Assembly: GCA_964520905.1 (NCBI GenBank)
Contig: CAZFQL010000021.1
Location: 1-37,638, forward strand
Direction of reading: 5' to 3'
Source of the DNA: JAGVIE01 sp964520905
GTDB lineage: Bacteria; Bacteroidota; Ignavibacteria; UBA10030; SZUA-254
DNA length: 37,638 nt
This document shows, one piece after another, positions 26,760 through 35,351 of the stretch. The number at the start of each line of letters is the position of its first letter. Position 1 is the stretch's first letter. The notes under the pieces are model-generated. The model did no database searches and was not told the DNA's origin. It saw only the letters and a list, made by a program, of their open reading frames with translations. A program made the position numbers and the translations under genes.

Positions 26760-27396
26760 TAGGATATTTTTTTGTCTGAAAAAATAATTCTTTCATCGGT
26801 TCGATATGACGCATGACGATAATTAAACTGAAAATCGTACATATCATTATTACATCCGACGATCTATGTGAAAAAAACAAAATAGATTTCAAGATCGGTT
26901 CTGGAATTAAGAATACTACAAATGGACCCAGTATCGATGCAACAACGCTTGAGAGATGGATATGCTTCGAAAACTGTTGAGCGATAAAATATATTATTAA
27001 CCAGATTACAATATATATCCACCCCAGTAAAATCATAACACCTGCCGTTGTTGCAAGACCGCGCCCGCCTTTGAATCTCATCCATATCGAATAATTATGT
27101 CCGATCACGGCGCCGATTCCTCCACATGCCATCACCCAAAAATCATTATTGAGTAATTGTGAACTTAGGATCACAGCGCCACTGCCCTTAATTACATCGA
27201 CAATCAATACAATCAAACCGATAAATTTTGAACCTGAAACTTCCATGGCGTTCCTTGCCCCGATATTGCCGCTCCCCGCTTTACGAATGTCTATCTGATC
27301 TTTCTGTGTTACCAGAATGTATGCAGTCGGGAATGAACCAAGGAGATACCCGAGGAAGAGGCTAATGATGTAGTTTAACAACTCGGACCCAATCAT
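26740..27396 (-). CDS. plsY: acyl-phosphate:glycerol-3-phosphate acyltransferase
   Basis: This is a 218-residue integral membrane protein with five or more helices. It makes lysophosphatidate, the first step of phospholipid synthesis, from acyl phosphate and glycerol 3-phosphate. Hallmarks are LLGSFPTAYIL, RKAGSGNIGARNAMEVSG, GHNYSIWMRFKGGRGLATTAG and a loop with HI. It opens a five-gene minus-strand operon (plsY, two transketolase genes, htrA, purB). Confidence 0.95.
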   Translation of the reverse strand: MIGSELLNYIISLFLGYLLGSFPTAYILVTQKDQIDIRKAGSGNIGARNAMEVSGSKFIGLIVLIVDVIKGSGAVILSSQLLNNDFWVMACGGIGAVIGHNYSIWMRFKGGRGLATTAGVMILLGWIYIVIWLIIYFIAQQFSKHIHLSSVVASILGPFVVFLIPEPILKSILFFSHRSSDVIMICTIFSLIIVMRHIEPMKELFFQTKKYPNEIDTV

Positions 27397-27417
27397 TATT
27401 TTGTGTTTAACTCATCC

Positions 27418-27446
27418 AAAATACAAAAAAACACCTAAACAAACAA
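27418..27446 (-). promoter_or_regulatory. possible promoter for the plsY operon
   Basis: On the minus strand TTGTTT (27441-27446), 17 nt and TATTTT (27418-27423) form a weak sigma70-like match, 21 nt before the plsY start. Confidence 0.3.
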
Positions 27447-27455
27447 GGAAACTGT

Positions 27456-27484
27456 TTGCATCTCCATTGAAAAACGGTTATATT
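27456..27484 (+). promoter_or_regulatory. promoter for larB
   Basis: TTGCAT (27456-27461), 17 nt, TATATT (27479-27484), preceded by CGGT. The same CGGTTATAWT block occurs at the promoters at 28423-28450 and 36990-37018. Confidence 0.55.
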
Positions 27485-27528
27485 TTCCTTCACATTGCAA
27501 CCTTCATAAATTTCAAATGAGGTCATAG

Positions 27529-28290
27529 ATGACCAAGGAAGAACTGAAACAATTCTTACAGCAGTATAAACGTGGAAAACTGAGTGAACAGCAGATCATA
27601 GAAAAGTTTACATCCCTACGATTTGAATCCCTCGGTTTTGCCAACGTAGATCACCATAGGCAATTACGGCAAGGATTCCCGGAAGTGATTTTATGTGAGG
27701 GAAAAACGCCTCAACAAGTCGCTGAGATTGCTTCGAGAATCTTTAAACGATCGGAGCCGCTGCTTGCAACACGCGCGACGAAGGAACATTTCAAAGCAGT
27801 TAAACAAAAAATTCGTTATGCTCACTATCATGAGTTCGCACGTGTGATCACTGCAAACGAGCCGAAAAAAATCCTATATGACGGAACAATCCTTGTGTTG
27901 ACTGCGGGAACATCCGACATCCCCGTGGCAGAAGAAGCCGCAATCACTGCCGCGATGTTCGGAAATACTATCGAAAAATTGTACGATGTCGGTGTTGCCG
28001 GTATTCATAGATTACTATCCCATTCTGAAAAACTGATGAAAGCGAATGTCATCATCGTCGTTGCAGGAATGGAGGGAGCGCTTCCGAGCGTTGTGGGTGG
28101 AATGGTAGACGTGCCAGTAATTGCCGTCCCGACATCGATCGGATATGGCGCCAGTTTCAAAGGAATCGCCGCGCTACTTGCCATGTTGAACTCATGCGCG
28201 AGCGGAATAACAGTAGTAAATATCGATAACGGATTCGGAGCCGGGTTTGCCGCAAGCTTGATGAATAAGAAGATGATAGCCGACCGTTAA
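27529..28290 (+). CDS. larB: nickel-pincer cofactor biosynthesis protein LarB
   Basis: This encodes 253 residues. LarB carboxylates nicotinate adenine dinucleotide and cleaves the phosphoanhydride, giving the biscarboxylated pyridinium mononucleotide used to build the nickel-pincer cofactor of lactate racemase and related enzymes. The N-terminal helical part (1-115) and the PurE-like C-terminal domain (about 120-253) are both present. Family motifs include TAGTSDIPVAEEA, GMEGALPSVVGGMVDVP and PTSIGYGASFKGIAALLAMLNSC; C223 matches the reactive cysteine reported for the Lactobacillus enzyme. The partner genes larC, larE and a racemase are not in this window. It is followed by a promoter and a separate gene set, so it may be transcribed alone. 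Confidence 0.92.
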   Translation: MTKEELKQFLQQYKRGKLSEQQIIEKFTSLRFESLGFANVDHHRQLRQGFPEVILCEGKTPQQVAEIASRIFKRSEPLLATRATKEHFKAVKQKIRYAHYHEFARVITANEPKKILYDGTILVLTAGTSDIPVAEEAAITAAMFGNTIEKLYDVGVAGIHRLLSHSEKLMKANVIIVVAGMEGALPSVVGGMVDVPVIAVPTSIGYGASFKGIAALLAMLNSCASGITVVNIDNGFGAGFAASLMNKKMIADR

Positions 28291-28422
28291 GCATCTATGA
28301 TGGCATCTTGACAACTGCGGAAGTATTATCGATAATCGTAAAACTATAGTCACCGAAATATTATTTGGTTGCATAGGAAACTTTTTTTCGTTAAATTTAA
28401 ACAACTTAAAAAGCATCTTATC

Positions 28423-28450
28423 TTGCAATTATCATACAAGCGGTTATAAT
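28423..28450 (+). promoter_or_regulatory. promoter for the PTS IIA-hisS gene group
   Basis: TTGCAA (28423-28428), 16 nt and TATAAT (28445-28450), again preceded by CGGT. It is 46 nt upstream of the IIA-like start codon. The rest of the gap after larB (28291-28422) shows nothing clear. Confidence 0.6.
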
Positions 28451-28495
28451 AACAGTGTTATTTTGGCTCCGCATTTTCAGGAGTGTATTGATAGA

Positions 28496-28966
28496 ATGAA
28501 GATCAGCGATATTCTTGACGAAAAACTAGTAATAACGAACCTTCAGGGGAACGAAAAAGAAGAAATCATCGATGGTTTGGTTAACCTCGTTGCTCAATCT
28601 CCAAAGGTCCTCGATAAAGATAAAGTACGCGCCGCCATTTTCGAGCGGGAAAAAATCATGTCGACCGGCGTTGGCAACGGTTTTGCAATCCCGCACGGAA
28701 AAACAGACGCGGTATCGGATATCGTTGCCGCGTTCGGGGTGACAGCTCAACCTATCCCCTATCAATCGCTCGATGAAAAACCGGTTCGCCTCGTGTTTCT
28801 TTTGGTCGGAAAAGAAAACCTCGTCGGACCTCATATCAAACTGCTCAGTCGGATATCGAGACTGATGAACAAGGAAGAATTCCGGAATAAATTGTTAGAC
28901 GCAAAAACACCGCAAGAAATTATTTTTATATTCAAACAAGAAGAAGCTAATTATTCCGAAATGTGA
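28496..28966 (+). CDS. PTS EIIA-like protein (fructose/nitrogen type)
   Basis: This encodes 156 residues from ATG 28496. The frame extends upstream to a TTG at 28463, but AGGAG at 28479-28483 favours the ATG. It is a complete EIIA domain of the fructose/mannitol/PtsN family, with H67 in GFAIPHGKT as the phosphorylated histidine. LVFLLVGKENLVGPHIKLLSRI and the C-terminal helix also fit. No EI, HPr or sugar permease gene is in view, so a regulatory role like PtsN is more likely than sugar import. It heads a plus-strand gene run that continues through hisS to the rRNA methyltransferase gene. Confidence 0.88.
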   Translation: MKISDILDEKLVITNLQGNEKEEIIDGLVNLVAQSPKVLDKDKVRAAIFEREKIMSTGVGNGFAIPHGKTDAVSDIVAAFGVTAQPIPYQSLDEKPVRLVFLLVGKENLVGPHIKLLSRISRLMNKEEFRNKLLDAKTPQEIIFIFKQEEANYSEM

Positions 28967-29035
28967 GATTTCGGAATCAAATAAATTTTCCATTCCGGCG
29001 TTTCCACACATAATGAAACGTTTTCTGGAGCAACT

Positions 29036-30322
29036 TTGAAATTCAAATCCATTAAAGGTACGAAAGATATTCTACCGGACGAAAGTTACCGATGGCAGTT
29101 TGTCGAGCAGACAATCCGCTCGGTAATGCACGCTTTCAATTATCTTGAAATCCGCACGCCCGTTTTTGAAGAGACTGCTCTTTTCGCACGCGGTATCGGC
29201 GAACTCACCGATATAGTCGGAAAGGAAATGTATACTTTTCAGGATCGAAGCGGTTCAAGCTTGACGCTCAAACCGGAAATGACCGCGGCAGTTATACGCT
29301 CTTATATTCAAAACAATCTTGGCGAACAGCAGCCGTTGGTAAAAGTGTACTACATCGCGCCGATGTTCAGGCAGGAACGACCACAGGCAGGAAGACTCAG
29401 ACAATTTCATCAGTTTGGCGCTGAAGCTATCGGAGCTACACATCCTTTTATCGATGCGGAAATTATCGCGTTATCTGCCGAAGTATACATAGCGCTGGGC
29501 ATTAAGAACTTCGAAATTAAAATTAACTCTGTCGGATGCGAACAATGCAGACCCTCGTATAAAGCCAAACTAACAAAACATTTGCAGGGCGTTTATGACA
29601 AGCTTTCTGAAGAAAGCCGAAAACGTTTCGAACAGAATCCTCTTCGGATTCTCGATTCAAAAGATGAAAACGATCGCGCCCTCACGAATGACGCTCCGCT
29701 TATGAAGGATCATCTTTGCGAAGAATGTTCTTCACATTTCAGTCAGCTACGATCAATATTGACATCGTTGAATATTGAATATCAGATCGACGGTAGAATA
29801 GTTCGCGGACTCGATTATTACACGAAGACCGCATACGAGATCGTCAGTAATGATTTAGGATCGCAAGATGCTCTCACTGGCGGCGGAAGATACGATTTGC
29901 TGGTAAAGGAACTTGATGGCAAGCATACACCATCCGTTGGTTTCGCCGCCGGTATCGAACGAGCTTTGATGGCGATGGAAAAACAGAACCTTTTCTCAGG
30001 TGAACAGATCAGACCAAAGATTTTCATCGCCGCAGCAGATAGCGCCGGCAAAGACTGGGCAATAACACAAGCGATGACATTACGGCGAAGCGGCATATCG
30101 TGTGAGATCGATTTTCTAGAACGAAGCCTCAAATCTCAGATGAGAGAAGCCGACAGACAGAAGGCAGAATTCGTTATTATCATCGGAGAAAACGAATTAC
30201 GAAACGGTCATGTGTCCGTAAAAAATATGAAGACGGGCAATCAGACGATTGTTATGATAAAAGATCTTGTAAATCATTTTTTGTATCAGGAAGGCAAGGA
30301 TGAACCGGGGAAAAAGGATTAA
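29036..30322 (+). CDS. hisS: histidyl-tRNA synthetase
   Basis: This is a 428-residue class II aminoacyl-tRNA synthetase that charges tRNA-His. Motif 2 is FRQERPQAGRLRQFHQFG (from F111). The histidine-binding segments RGLDYYTKTAYEI and LTGGGRYDLLV are present, as is motif 3 around VGFAAGIERALMAM. The C-terminal anticodon-binding domain runs from about 330. The start is TTG at 29036, chosen because CTGGAG lies 5 nt upstream and KFKSIKGTKDILP is the usual N-terminus. The end overlaps the next gene by 23 nt. Confidence 0.96.
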   Translation: MKFKSIKGTKDILPDESYRWQFVEQTIRSVMHAFNYLEIRTPVFEETALFARGIGELTDIVGKEMYTFQDRSGSSLTLKPEMTAAVIRSYIQNNLGEQQPLVKVYYIAPMFRQERPQAGRLRQFHQFGAEAIGATHPFIDAEIIALSAEVYIALGIKNFEIKINSVGCEQCRPSYKAKLTKHLQGVYDKLSEESRKRFEQNPLRILDSKDENDRALTNDAPLMKDHLCEECSSHFSQLRSILTSLNIEYQIDGRIVRGLDYYTKTAYEIVSNDLGSQDALTGGGRYDLLVKELDGKHTPSVGFAAGIERALMAMEKQNLFSGEQIRPKIFIAAADSAGKDWAITQAMTLRRSGISCEIDFLERSLKSQMREADRQKAEFVIIIGENELRNGHVSVKNMKTGNQTIVMIKDLVNHFLYQEGKDEPGKKD

Positions 30323-30719
30323 ACCGGTTGTTCCGATTGAATACCGCTTACTTATAACACCTAAGCTGAAAGAGCGCGAAGGGAAAATTGTAACGCTCGT
30401 TGCGCTCCGGACAATTGTTGAGTTTACAAACTTTCATTACGATATTATCGTCGAACCTGAATGTACCGACCGGACGCTTAGGTTTACCATACGCGGACTC
30501 CGTGCGCCTCAGGTGTCACTGCCCGGAACAGGTCCGGCAGTATTCAAAACCGAATATGACGGTCTTAGCGGTACATATAATGTAATCGTATCGAAACATG
30601 GAAAAGATGAGAACTTATTTTTGGTCCACATTTCGAATAACGAGATACGGCTGAAAAAAATCCCCGAAAAGAGATTTGTAGAAATAGTAACAAAAGAAGT
30701 CGAGTGGTATGAAAAATAA
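30300..30719 (+). CDS. conserved-looking protein of unknown function
   Basis: This encodes 139 residues that I do not recognise. It is soluble, rich in charged residues and predicted mainly beta-strand (RLLITPK, IVTLVALRTIVEF, YDIIVEPE, LRFTIRGLRAP, FLVHISNNEIRLKKI). It starts inside the end of hisS in another frame, with AAGGA in front of the ATG, and is followed 32 nt later by lgt, so it is translated within the same operon. The codon pattern is normal and the frame is long for a +1 shadow. Confidence 0.75.
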   Translation: MNRGKRIKPVVPIEYRLLITPKLKEREGKIVTLVALRTIVEFTNFHYDIIVEPECTDRTLRFTIRGLRAPQVSLPGTGPAVFKTEYDGLSGTYNVIVSKHGKDENLFLVHISNNEIRLKKIPEKRFVEIVTKEVEWYEK

Positions 30720-30751
30720 ACTTATAACTCCAATCCCTAATCTAATAATAA

Positions 30752-31585
30752 ATGTATCCTGATCTTTTTAAAATAGGACCGTTCACCGTACACAGCTTCG
30801 GCTTGATGATGGCAATCGGCTTTATTGTCGGAAGTTGGTTACTCACAAAAGAGCTAAACCGCAAAGGATATAATCCCAATCTTGGCAGTACCATCACGCT
30901 CTTTGCGCTTATTTTTGGAATTGCCGGTTCAAAAATTCTTTTTCTGATAGAAGATTGGAGTCACTTCATCCAGAATCCATTGAAAGAAGCTTTTTCGCCA
31001 GGCGGCTTAACCTGGTACGGAGGTTTTTTTCTTGCCACATTTGCGATATGGCTGTATACCCGGAAAAAGAAAATTCCATTTCTTCGCATCTGCGATGCCG
31101 CGGCTCCGAGTTTGATGATCGGATACGGAGTGGCGCGTATAGGGTGCCATTTGTCGGGAGATGGAGATTACGGATTACCGACAAATCTGCCATGGGGCAC
31201 CGTTTATTCCAACGGAACATACCCCCCATCGCTCGCTTTCAAGGATTTCCCGGATATTGTCAAACAATATGGCGTGAATGGGGTTGTGCCTGATACAATT
31301 CCTGTACACCCAACACCGATCTATGAATTTATTTTAGCAATTATTTTGTTCTCAATATTGTGGAGTCTCCGGAAGAACAATTACGTCGACGGGAAACTGT
31401 TTATGATCTATCTATTGTTCTACGGGATCGCGCGTTTTGCTGTCGAAGCTATCCGGTTGAATCCACGATTGCTTTTCGGATTTTCCGAAGCACAATTAAT
31501 ATCAATCATCTTAATAATTATTGGAATTGGCGGATTAAATGTTCTATCAAAACCCAAACAACAACAAACGAAAACAAATTTATAA
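30752..31585 (+). CDS. lgt: prolipoprotein diacylglyceryl transferase
   Basis: This is a 277-residue inner-membrane enzyme with about seven helices. It moves a diacylglyceryl group from phosphatidylglycerol to the lipobox cysteine of lipoproteins. Recognisable parts are VHSFGLMMAIGFIVG, SPGGLTWYGGFFLA, the signature GVARIGCHLSGDGDYG, HPTPIYEF and the late RFAVEAIRLNP. The next gene starts 47 nt before its end. Confidence 0.95.
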   Translation: MYPDLFKIGPFTVHSFGLMMAIGFIVGSWLLTKELNRKGYNPNLGSTITLFALIFGIAGSKILFLIEDWSHFIQNPLKEAFSPGGLTWYGGFFLATFAIWLYTRKKKIPFLRICDAAAPSLMIGYGVARIGCHLSGDGDYGLPTNLPWGTVYSNGTYPPSLAFKDFPDIVKQYGVNGVVPDTIPVHPTPIYEFILAIILFSILWSLRKNNYVDGKLFMIYLLFYGIARFAVEAIRLNPRLLFGFSEAQLISIILIIIGIGGLNVLSKPKQQQTKTNL

Positions 31586-32495
31586 CTACAACAGGAACGA
31601 TTCTCCGGTTTATTCGAGGAATGAAAAGCCAAACCAGAAGCAGGCTCCGTTGCGTGTAGTGCACGATAGAAAACCGACTGCGAATATTATTGCGGGAAGA
31701 AATCCGGTATTGGAAGCCCTCCGTGGCGGAACTATTATCGAGAAAGTTGTAATTCTCGGAGGCGTAAGGGGTTCTGCTATCGAGCGCATTAAACTGCTCG
31801 CAAAAAGAAACCGCATCCCTTGCGTTGAGGTCGGCAAATCAAAATTCCGCGAACTTGTTAGCGACACAACTACACAGGGCGTCGTCGCAATCGTCGGGAC
31901 AAAAAGATATGTCGAGGTCACCGATATATTGGCAATCGCTGAAGAACGAAGTGAAGCACCCTTTGTTCTTCTACTCGACGAAATTGAAGACCCCCATAAT
32001 TTAGGCGCGCTGATTCGTACAGCGGAGTGTGCGGGCGTTCATGGTGTTGTCATCCCAAAGCACCACGCCGCTTCCGTTAACCAAACTGTCTCGAAAACTT
32101 CAGCCGGCGCAAGCGAACACCTCCCTGTTGCCAAAGTAACTAACATAGTAGCAACTCTCGACGAGATGAAACAAAAAGGCATCTGGGTAGTCGGCACCGA
32201 TTCCGAAGCCGATAAACTTTATACGGAAATCGATTACTCGTCGCCAATCGCACTGATCATCGGAAATGAAGGAAAAGGAATTCGCCAACTCGTTAAGGAA
32301 AAGTGCGACTTCGTTGTGAAGATTCCATTGTTCGGAAAAGTTGAATCGCTAAATGCTTCCGTCTCTGGTGCTATTATTATGTACGAGATCGCAAAGAAAC
32401 GTAAATTCTCAGACGGGAAGCTGATGCAAGCTCCAGCCGTAAAGACAAAAGAAGCCCCCGACGACGAGGATACTTCCATGGAGAAGCCTGAGTAA
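31539..32495 (+). CDS. rlmB: TrmH/SpoU-family RNA 2'-O-methyltransferase, RlmB type
   Basis: This encodes 318 residues. After a polar, Asn/Lys-rich N-terminus (about 1-48) comes the substrate-binding domain (GRNPVLEALRGG, about 50-125) and the SPOUT knot domain (about 140-295). The knot contains LDEIEDPHNLGALIRTAECAGVHGVVI, IGNEGKGI and SLNASVSGAIIMYE, the usual AdoMet and catalytic motifs. It probably methylates G2251 of 23S rRNA; a related 2'-O-methylation target is possible. It overlaps lgt by 47 nt, with no better start nearby, and ends before a strong terminator. Confidence 0.92.
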   Translation: MFYQNPNNNKRKQIYNYNRNDSPVYSRNEKPNQKQAPLRVVHDRKPTANIIAGRNPVLEALRGGTIIEKVVILGGVRGSAIERIKLLAKRNRIPCVEVGKSKFRELVSDTTTQGVVAIVGTKRYVEVTDILAIAEERSEAPFVLLLDEIEDPHNLGALIRTAECAGVHGVVIPKHHAASVNQTVSKTSAGASEHLPVAKVTNIVATLDEMKQKGIWVVGTDSEADKLYTEIDYSSPIALIIGNEGKGIRQLVKEKCDFVVKIPLFGKVESLNASVSGAIIMYEIAKKRKFSDGKLMQAPAVKTKEAPDDEDTSMEKPE

Positions 32496-32513
32496 CCCGA
32501 TTTGTAGATTCAG

Positions 32514-32556
32514 AAGTGCGAATCATCTTTCGCTGAAAGAAGACTCGCACTTTTTT
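32514..32556 (+). terminator. intrinsic terminator after rlmB
   Basis: AAGTGCGAATC (32514-32524) pairs with GACTCGCACTT (32542-32552) with one mismatch. An inner TCTTTC-gct-GAAAGA stem and TTTTTT complete it. It closes the plus-strand operon from 28496. Confidence 0.8.
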
Positions 32557-32557
32557 A

Positions 32558-32586
32558 TTGACTTTCTCTCCTCGATGATTTATATT
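32558..32586 (+). promoter_or_regulatory. promoter for the glycosyltransferase gene
   Basis: TTGACT (32558-32563), 17 nt and TATATT (32581-32586), directly behind the preceding terminator, 41 nt before the ATG. Confidence 0.6.
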
Positions 32587-32627
32587 CCTTTCGTTCGATT
32601 TTGCTATACGATTACTACATTTAGAGA

Positions 32628-34349
32628 ATGATGCGAGAAATATCTACGACTAAAACATCTCAGCCGATCCGGGATTTGCTTAATAGCTCCGGAATTGCAA
32701 TAGACATCTCCATCCTTTCAATTTTTTGGTTTATATCCATCATCCTTGTCGATCCGCGTGGAGACTTTCCTCTCAATGATGATTGGTCGTACGGATTGGC
32801 AGTTAAAAATTTAATTGAGCAAGGTGCGTTCTATCCAACCCCATGGACGTCTATGCCCCTGATTAGTCAAGCCCTGTGGGGCGCAATATTCTGCATCCCG
32901 TTTGGTTTCTCATTTACCGTTCTTAGATTCTCAACTTTATCACTCGGACTCATTGGCATTGCCGGAACTTATCTATTGTTACGGCAGATAGGTTCAAACC
33001 GTTTGCTCGCAGTAACAGGTGCATGTATTCTGGCGGCTAATCCGATTTACTTCTCACTGTCGCACACTTTTATGACCGATGTGCCATTCACGGCATTTTC
33101 TGTGATGGCAATGTTTTTTATCGTTCTGCATTTGCAAAAAGAATCGAAAGGATATTTAATCGCCGGTGCGGGATTCGCGGCTGTCGCAATCCTGTGCAGA
33201 CAACTTGGCTTGATTCTACCGCTGGCATTTACTGTTGCCGTTTTATTCAAGTATGGTTTTTCCTTCAGAATGTTCAAACAAGCAGGTTTTGTACTGATTG
33301 CCGGATTCGGCTCAAAAATTTTATTCGAGAATTGGCTCAGTTCAACCGGAGGTCTTCCCCAATTATATAACTCCACCACCGATGCACTATTGGAAGTTCT
33401 GGGCAATCCTAAGCTCTTCCTGACTATCTCGACATGGAATGTTTCCATATTCCTTATTTATCTTGGGTTATTTTTACTCCCGTTCACGCTTATGCTCCCA
33501 TCACCTTTCACAGGACTTAAACTCAGGATTCGTTTTTATGGCAGAATTATTTCCGGCGTCTTTATTATCGGTTACTCTATTATCTTATTGACGCTGAACA
33601 AGGTTCTTCCTCAGATGGATAACGTCATAATAAAAAGCGGTATCGGACCGATAACATTGCACGACATTTATCTTTTCAAATTACCGAATACCGAACCTCT
33701 GCCTTCTTTTATCTGGATTCTTGTTACCGCTATCGCAATCCTCGGCGTGGGTGTGCTCATCCTTCAGATCATCAGGCAATTAATACAATTATACTACAAT
33801 CATTCGGATATAAAGAACAGCCCCGATTCTATTGTAAAAATATTCTTCTTCTCCGCTTCTATATTCTATTTTTTACCGATAATTTTTACCAATCATCCTT
33901 TCGATCGCTGGCTGCTTCCGCTTATTCCGCTTCTCTGTTCTGCGATGATGGTTCCAACGACAGCTAACCTGACTAAGAAGCGATTTATAGCTATACCTTT
34001 AGTAGCATTTATTATAATCGTTATGGCAATCTTTAGCATTACAGGTACGCGGGATTATTTAAGTTGGAATAGAGTTCGCTGGCAAGCATTAAATTATTTG
34101 ATTGAGAAGGAATCGATTTCACCAAACGAGATCGATGGCGGATTCGAATTTAATGGATGGTATCTGTGCAATTCCAACGAGCCGATTACTGCACAGAAAA
34201 GTATATGGGGCGGAAATAATACCCGATATATGATTACGATGGGTCCCGTGAGGGGCTTCGAGTTTTACCGTGAGTATACATATGATAAATGGCTGCCTCC
34301 CGGACAAGCGAGCATTTACGTGTTACGCCGGGCATCTATAGCAAAGTGA
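32628..34349 (+). CDS. GT39/ArnT-like integral membrane glycosyltransferase
   Basis: This encodes 573 residues with about eleven or twelve membrane helices. The first periplasmic loop holds the acidic pair in PLNDDWSYGLAVKNL, the expected catalytic place in the PMT/ArnT fold. Further on, ANPIYFSLSHTFMTDVPFTAF is like the HxxxxD-type loop seen in these transferases. The enzyme would move a sugar from a polyprenyl phosphate to a lipid or protein acceptor on the outer face of the inner membrane. Donor and acceptor cannot be told. The C-terminal 70 residues are polar. No other glycan genes adjoin. Confidence 0.8.
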   Translation: MMREISTTKTSQPIRDLLNSSGIAIDISILSIFWFISIILVDPRGDFPLNDDWSYGLAVKNLIEQGAFYPTPWTSMPLISQALWGAIFCIPFGFSFTVLRFSTLSLGLIGIAGTYLLLRQIGSNRLLAVTGACILAANPIYFSLSHTFMTDVPFTAFSVMAMFFIVLHLQKESKGYLIAGAGFAAVAILCRQLGLILPLAFTVAVLFKYGFSFRMFKQAGFVLIAGFGSKILFENWLSSTGGLPQLYNSTTDALLEVLGNPKLFLTISTWNVSIFLIYLGLFLLPFTLMLPSPFTGLKLRIRFYGRIISGVFIIGYSIILLTLNKVLPQMDNVIIKSGIGPITLHDIYLFKLPNTEPLPSFIWILVTAIAILGVGVLILQIIRQLIQLYYNHSDIKNSPDSIVKIFFFSASIFYFLPIIFTNHPFDRWLLPLIPLLCSAMMVPTTANLTKKRFIAIPLVAFIIIVMAIFSITGTRDYLSWNRVRWQALNYLIEKESISPNEIDGGFEFNGWYLCNSNEPITAQKSIWGGNNTRYMITMGPVRGFEFYREYTYDKWLPPGQASIYVLRRASIAK

Positions 34350-34501
34350 GACTTCTGAATTATTCCTTTTTGTCATGTTGATCCCGCTTGAAGAGCGGGA
34401 GAAACATCTCGATTCTAGAAGATTTGAGACCCTTCATAGAGTTTACACTGAACGGAGTGAATGTGTTCAGGGTGACAATCGGAGAGATTTTTCAGAAGTC
34501 T
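34349..34501. mobile_element. MITE-like nested palindrome
   Basis: Perfect 11-bp ends AGACTTCTGAA (34349-34359) and TTCAGAAGTCT (34491-34501) bound a 153-bp block. Inside, TGTCA (34371-34375) and TGACA (34473-34477) form a second pair, and TCCCGCT/AGCGGGA (34382-34400) a third. There is no coding capacity. The left end contains the last base of the glycosyltransferase stop codon. Confidence 0.55.
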
Positions 34502-34551
34502 AAAAGTAATAATAAAAACAACCGTCATTCACACACTGATAGGAATAACAC

Positions 34552-35166
34552 GTGGCAAAAGATATGAAAGAGATGGAGGAATACGTACTCGTTTTCCCGA
34601 CCGAACTGCTGAAACGCCTCGGCGATTTCCAGGGACTCTCGTTCGATGTTCAAAAATATCTCGACGTTATACTCGACCCGAAGAATCACAAATACATGAA
34701 ACGGAAAGAAGCCGAGACAGACTTCCTGCATAAGCAGCTTATACCCTACGTTATTCTCCGCCACAAAGATAAAATATTCACCTATCGCAGAGGAAAACTT
34801 TTAGCAGAGAAAAGATTGATGGGAAATTGTTCCATCGGGATTGGCGGACACATCTCGGTGAACGACCCGACACTTTTTGGTACTACATATCAAGAAGGAC
34901 TTCAGCGGGAAGTAAATGAAGAAATAATTATCGAGACAACTTACAAGGAAAAAGTTGGAGGATTGATAAACGATGACTCGAACGAGGTAGGCAAAGTTCA
35001 TTTCGGCATCATCCACACATTCGCGCTCGACCAGCCGCTAATTAAGCCGCGTGAAAAATCGATAAACGAAACCGGCTTCTCTAACCATGAAGAGTTAAGA
35101 AAGAATATCGAAGACTATGAAAACTGGTCGAAGATATGTATAAACGGCTTTGATAAGCTGATATAA
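34552..35166 (+). CDS. divergent Nudix-like hydrolase
   Basis: This encodes 204 residues from GTG 34552, with AGGAAT just upstream; ATG 34564 is an alternative start. GIGGH (96-100) followed by QEGLQREVNEEI (R119, E120, E123 and E124) looks like a Nudix box. The spacing is longer than the GX5EX7REUXEEXGU rule and the first glutamate is missing. An N-terminal region (1-60) and a C-terminal part with a NWSKICINGFDKL helix are not assigned. If active it would hydrolyse a nucleoside diphosphate derivative in the cytoplasm. It stands alone, with a hairpin (35240-35273) after it. Confidence 0.65.
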   Translation: MAKDMKEMEEYVLVFPTELLKRLGDFQGLSFDVQKYLDVILDPKNHKYMKRKEAETDFLHKQLIPYVILRHKDKIFTYRRGKLLAEKRLMGNCSIGIGGHISVNDPTLFGTTYQEGLQREVNEEIIIETTYKEKVGGLINDDSNEVGKVHFGIIHTFALDQPLIKPREKSINETGFSNHEELRKNIEDYENWSKICINGFDKLI

Positions 35167-35239
35167 TACCCGTGTAAATATCCCGAAGGTTCACCGGTTT
35201 TTACTTTTAATACTTCATGAGGTTATGTGGAAATTCATC

Positions 35240-35273
35240 GAGGCTCAAAAAGAGAAAGAGATATTCGAGCCTC
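35240..35273 (+). terminator. possible terminator after the Nudix-like gene
   Basis: GAGGCTC (35240-35246) and GAGCCTC (35267-35273) pair across a 20-nt loop. The following T tract is poor, so termination is uncertain. Confidence 0.35.
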
Positions 35274-35298
35274 AACAAAATTATTTTTACTTAATCAC

Positions 35299-35327
35299 TT
35301 GACAGTCCGTTTATTTTCTTCTATATT
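35299..35327 (+). promoter_or_regulatory. promoter of the trp leader
   Basis: Consensus TTGACA (35299-35304), 17 nt, TATATT (35322-35327). Transcription would start near 35334, some 18 nt before the leader peptide. Confidence 0.75.
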
Positions 35328-35351
35328 GATTATAGTATCTAACATCATAAA

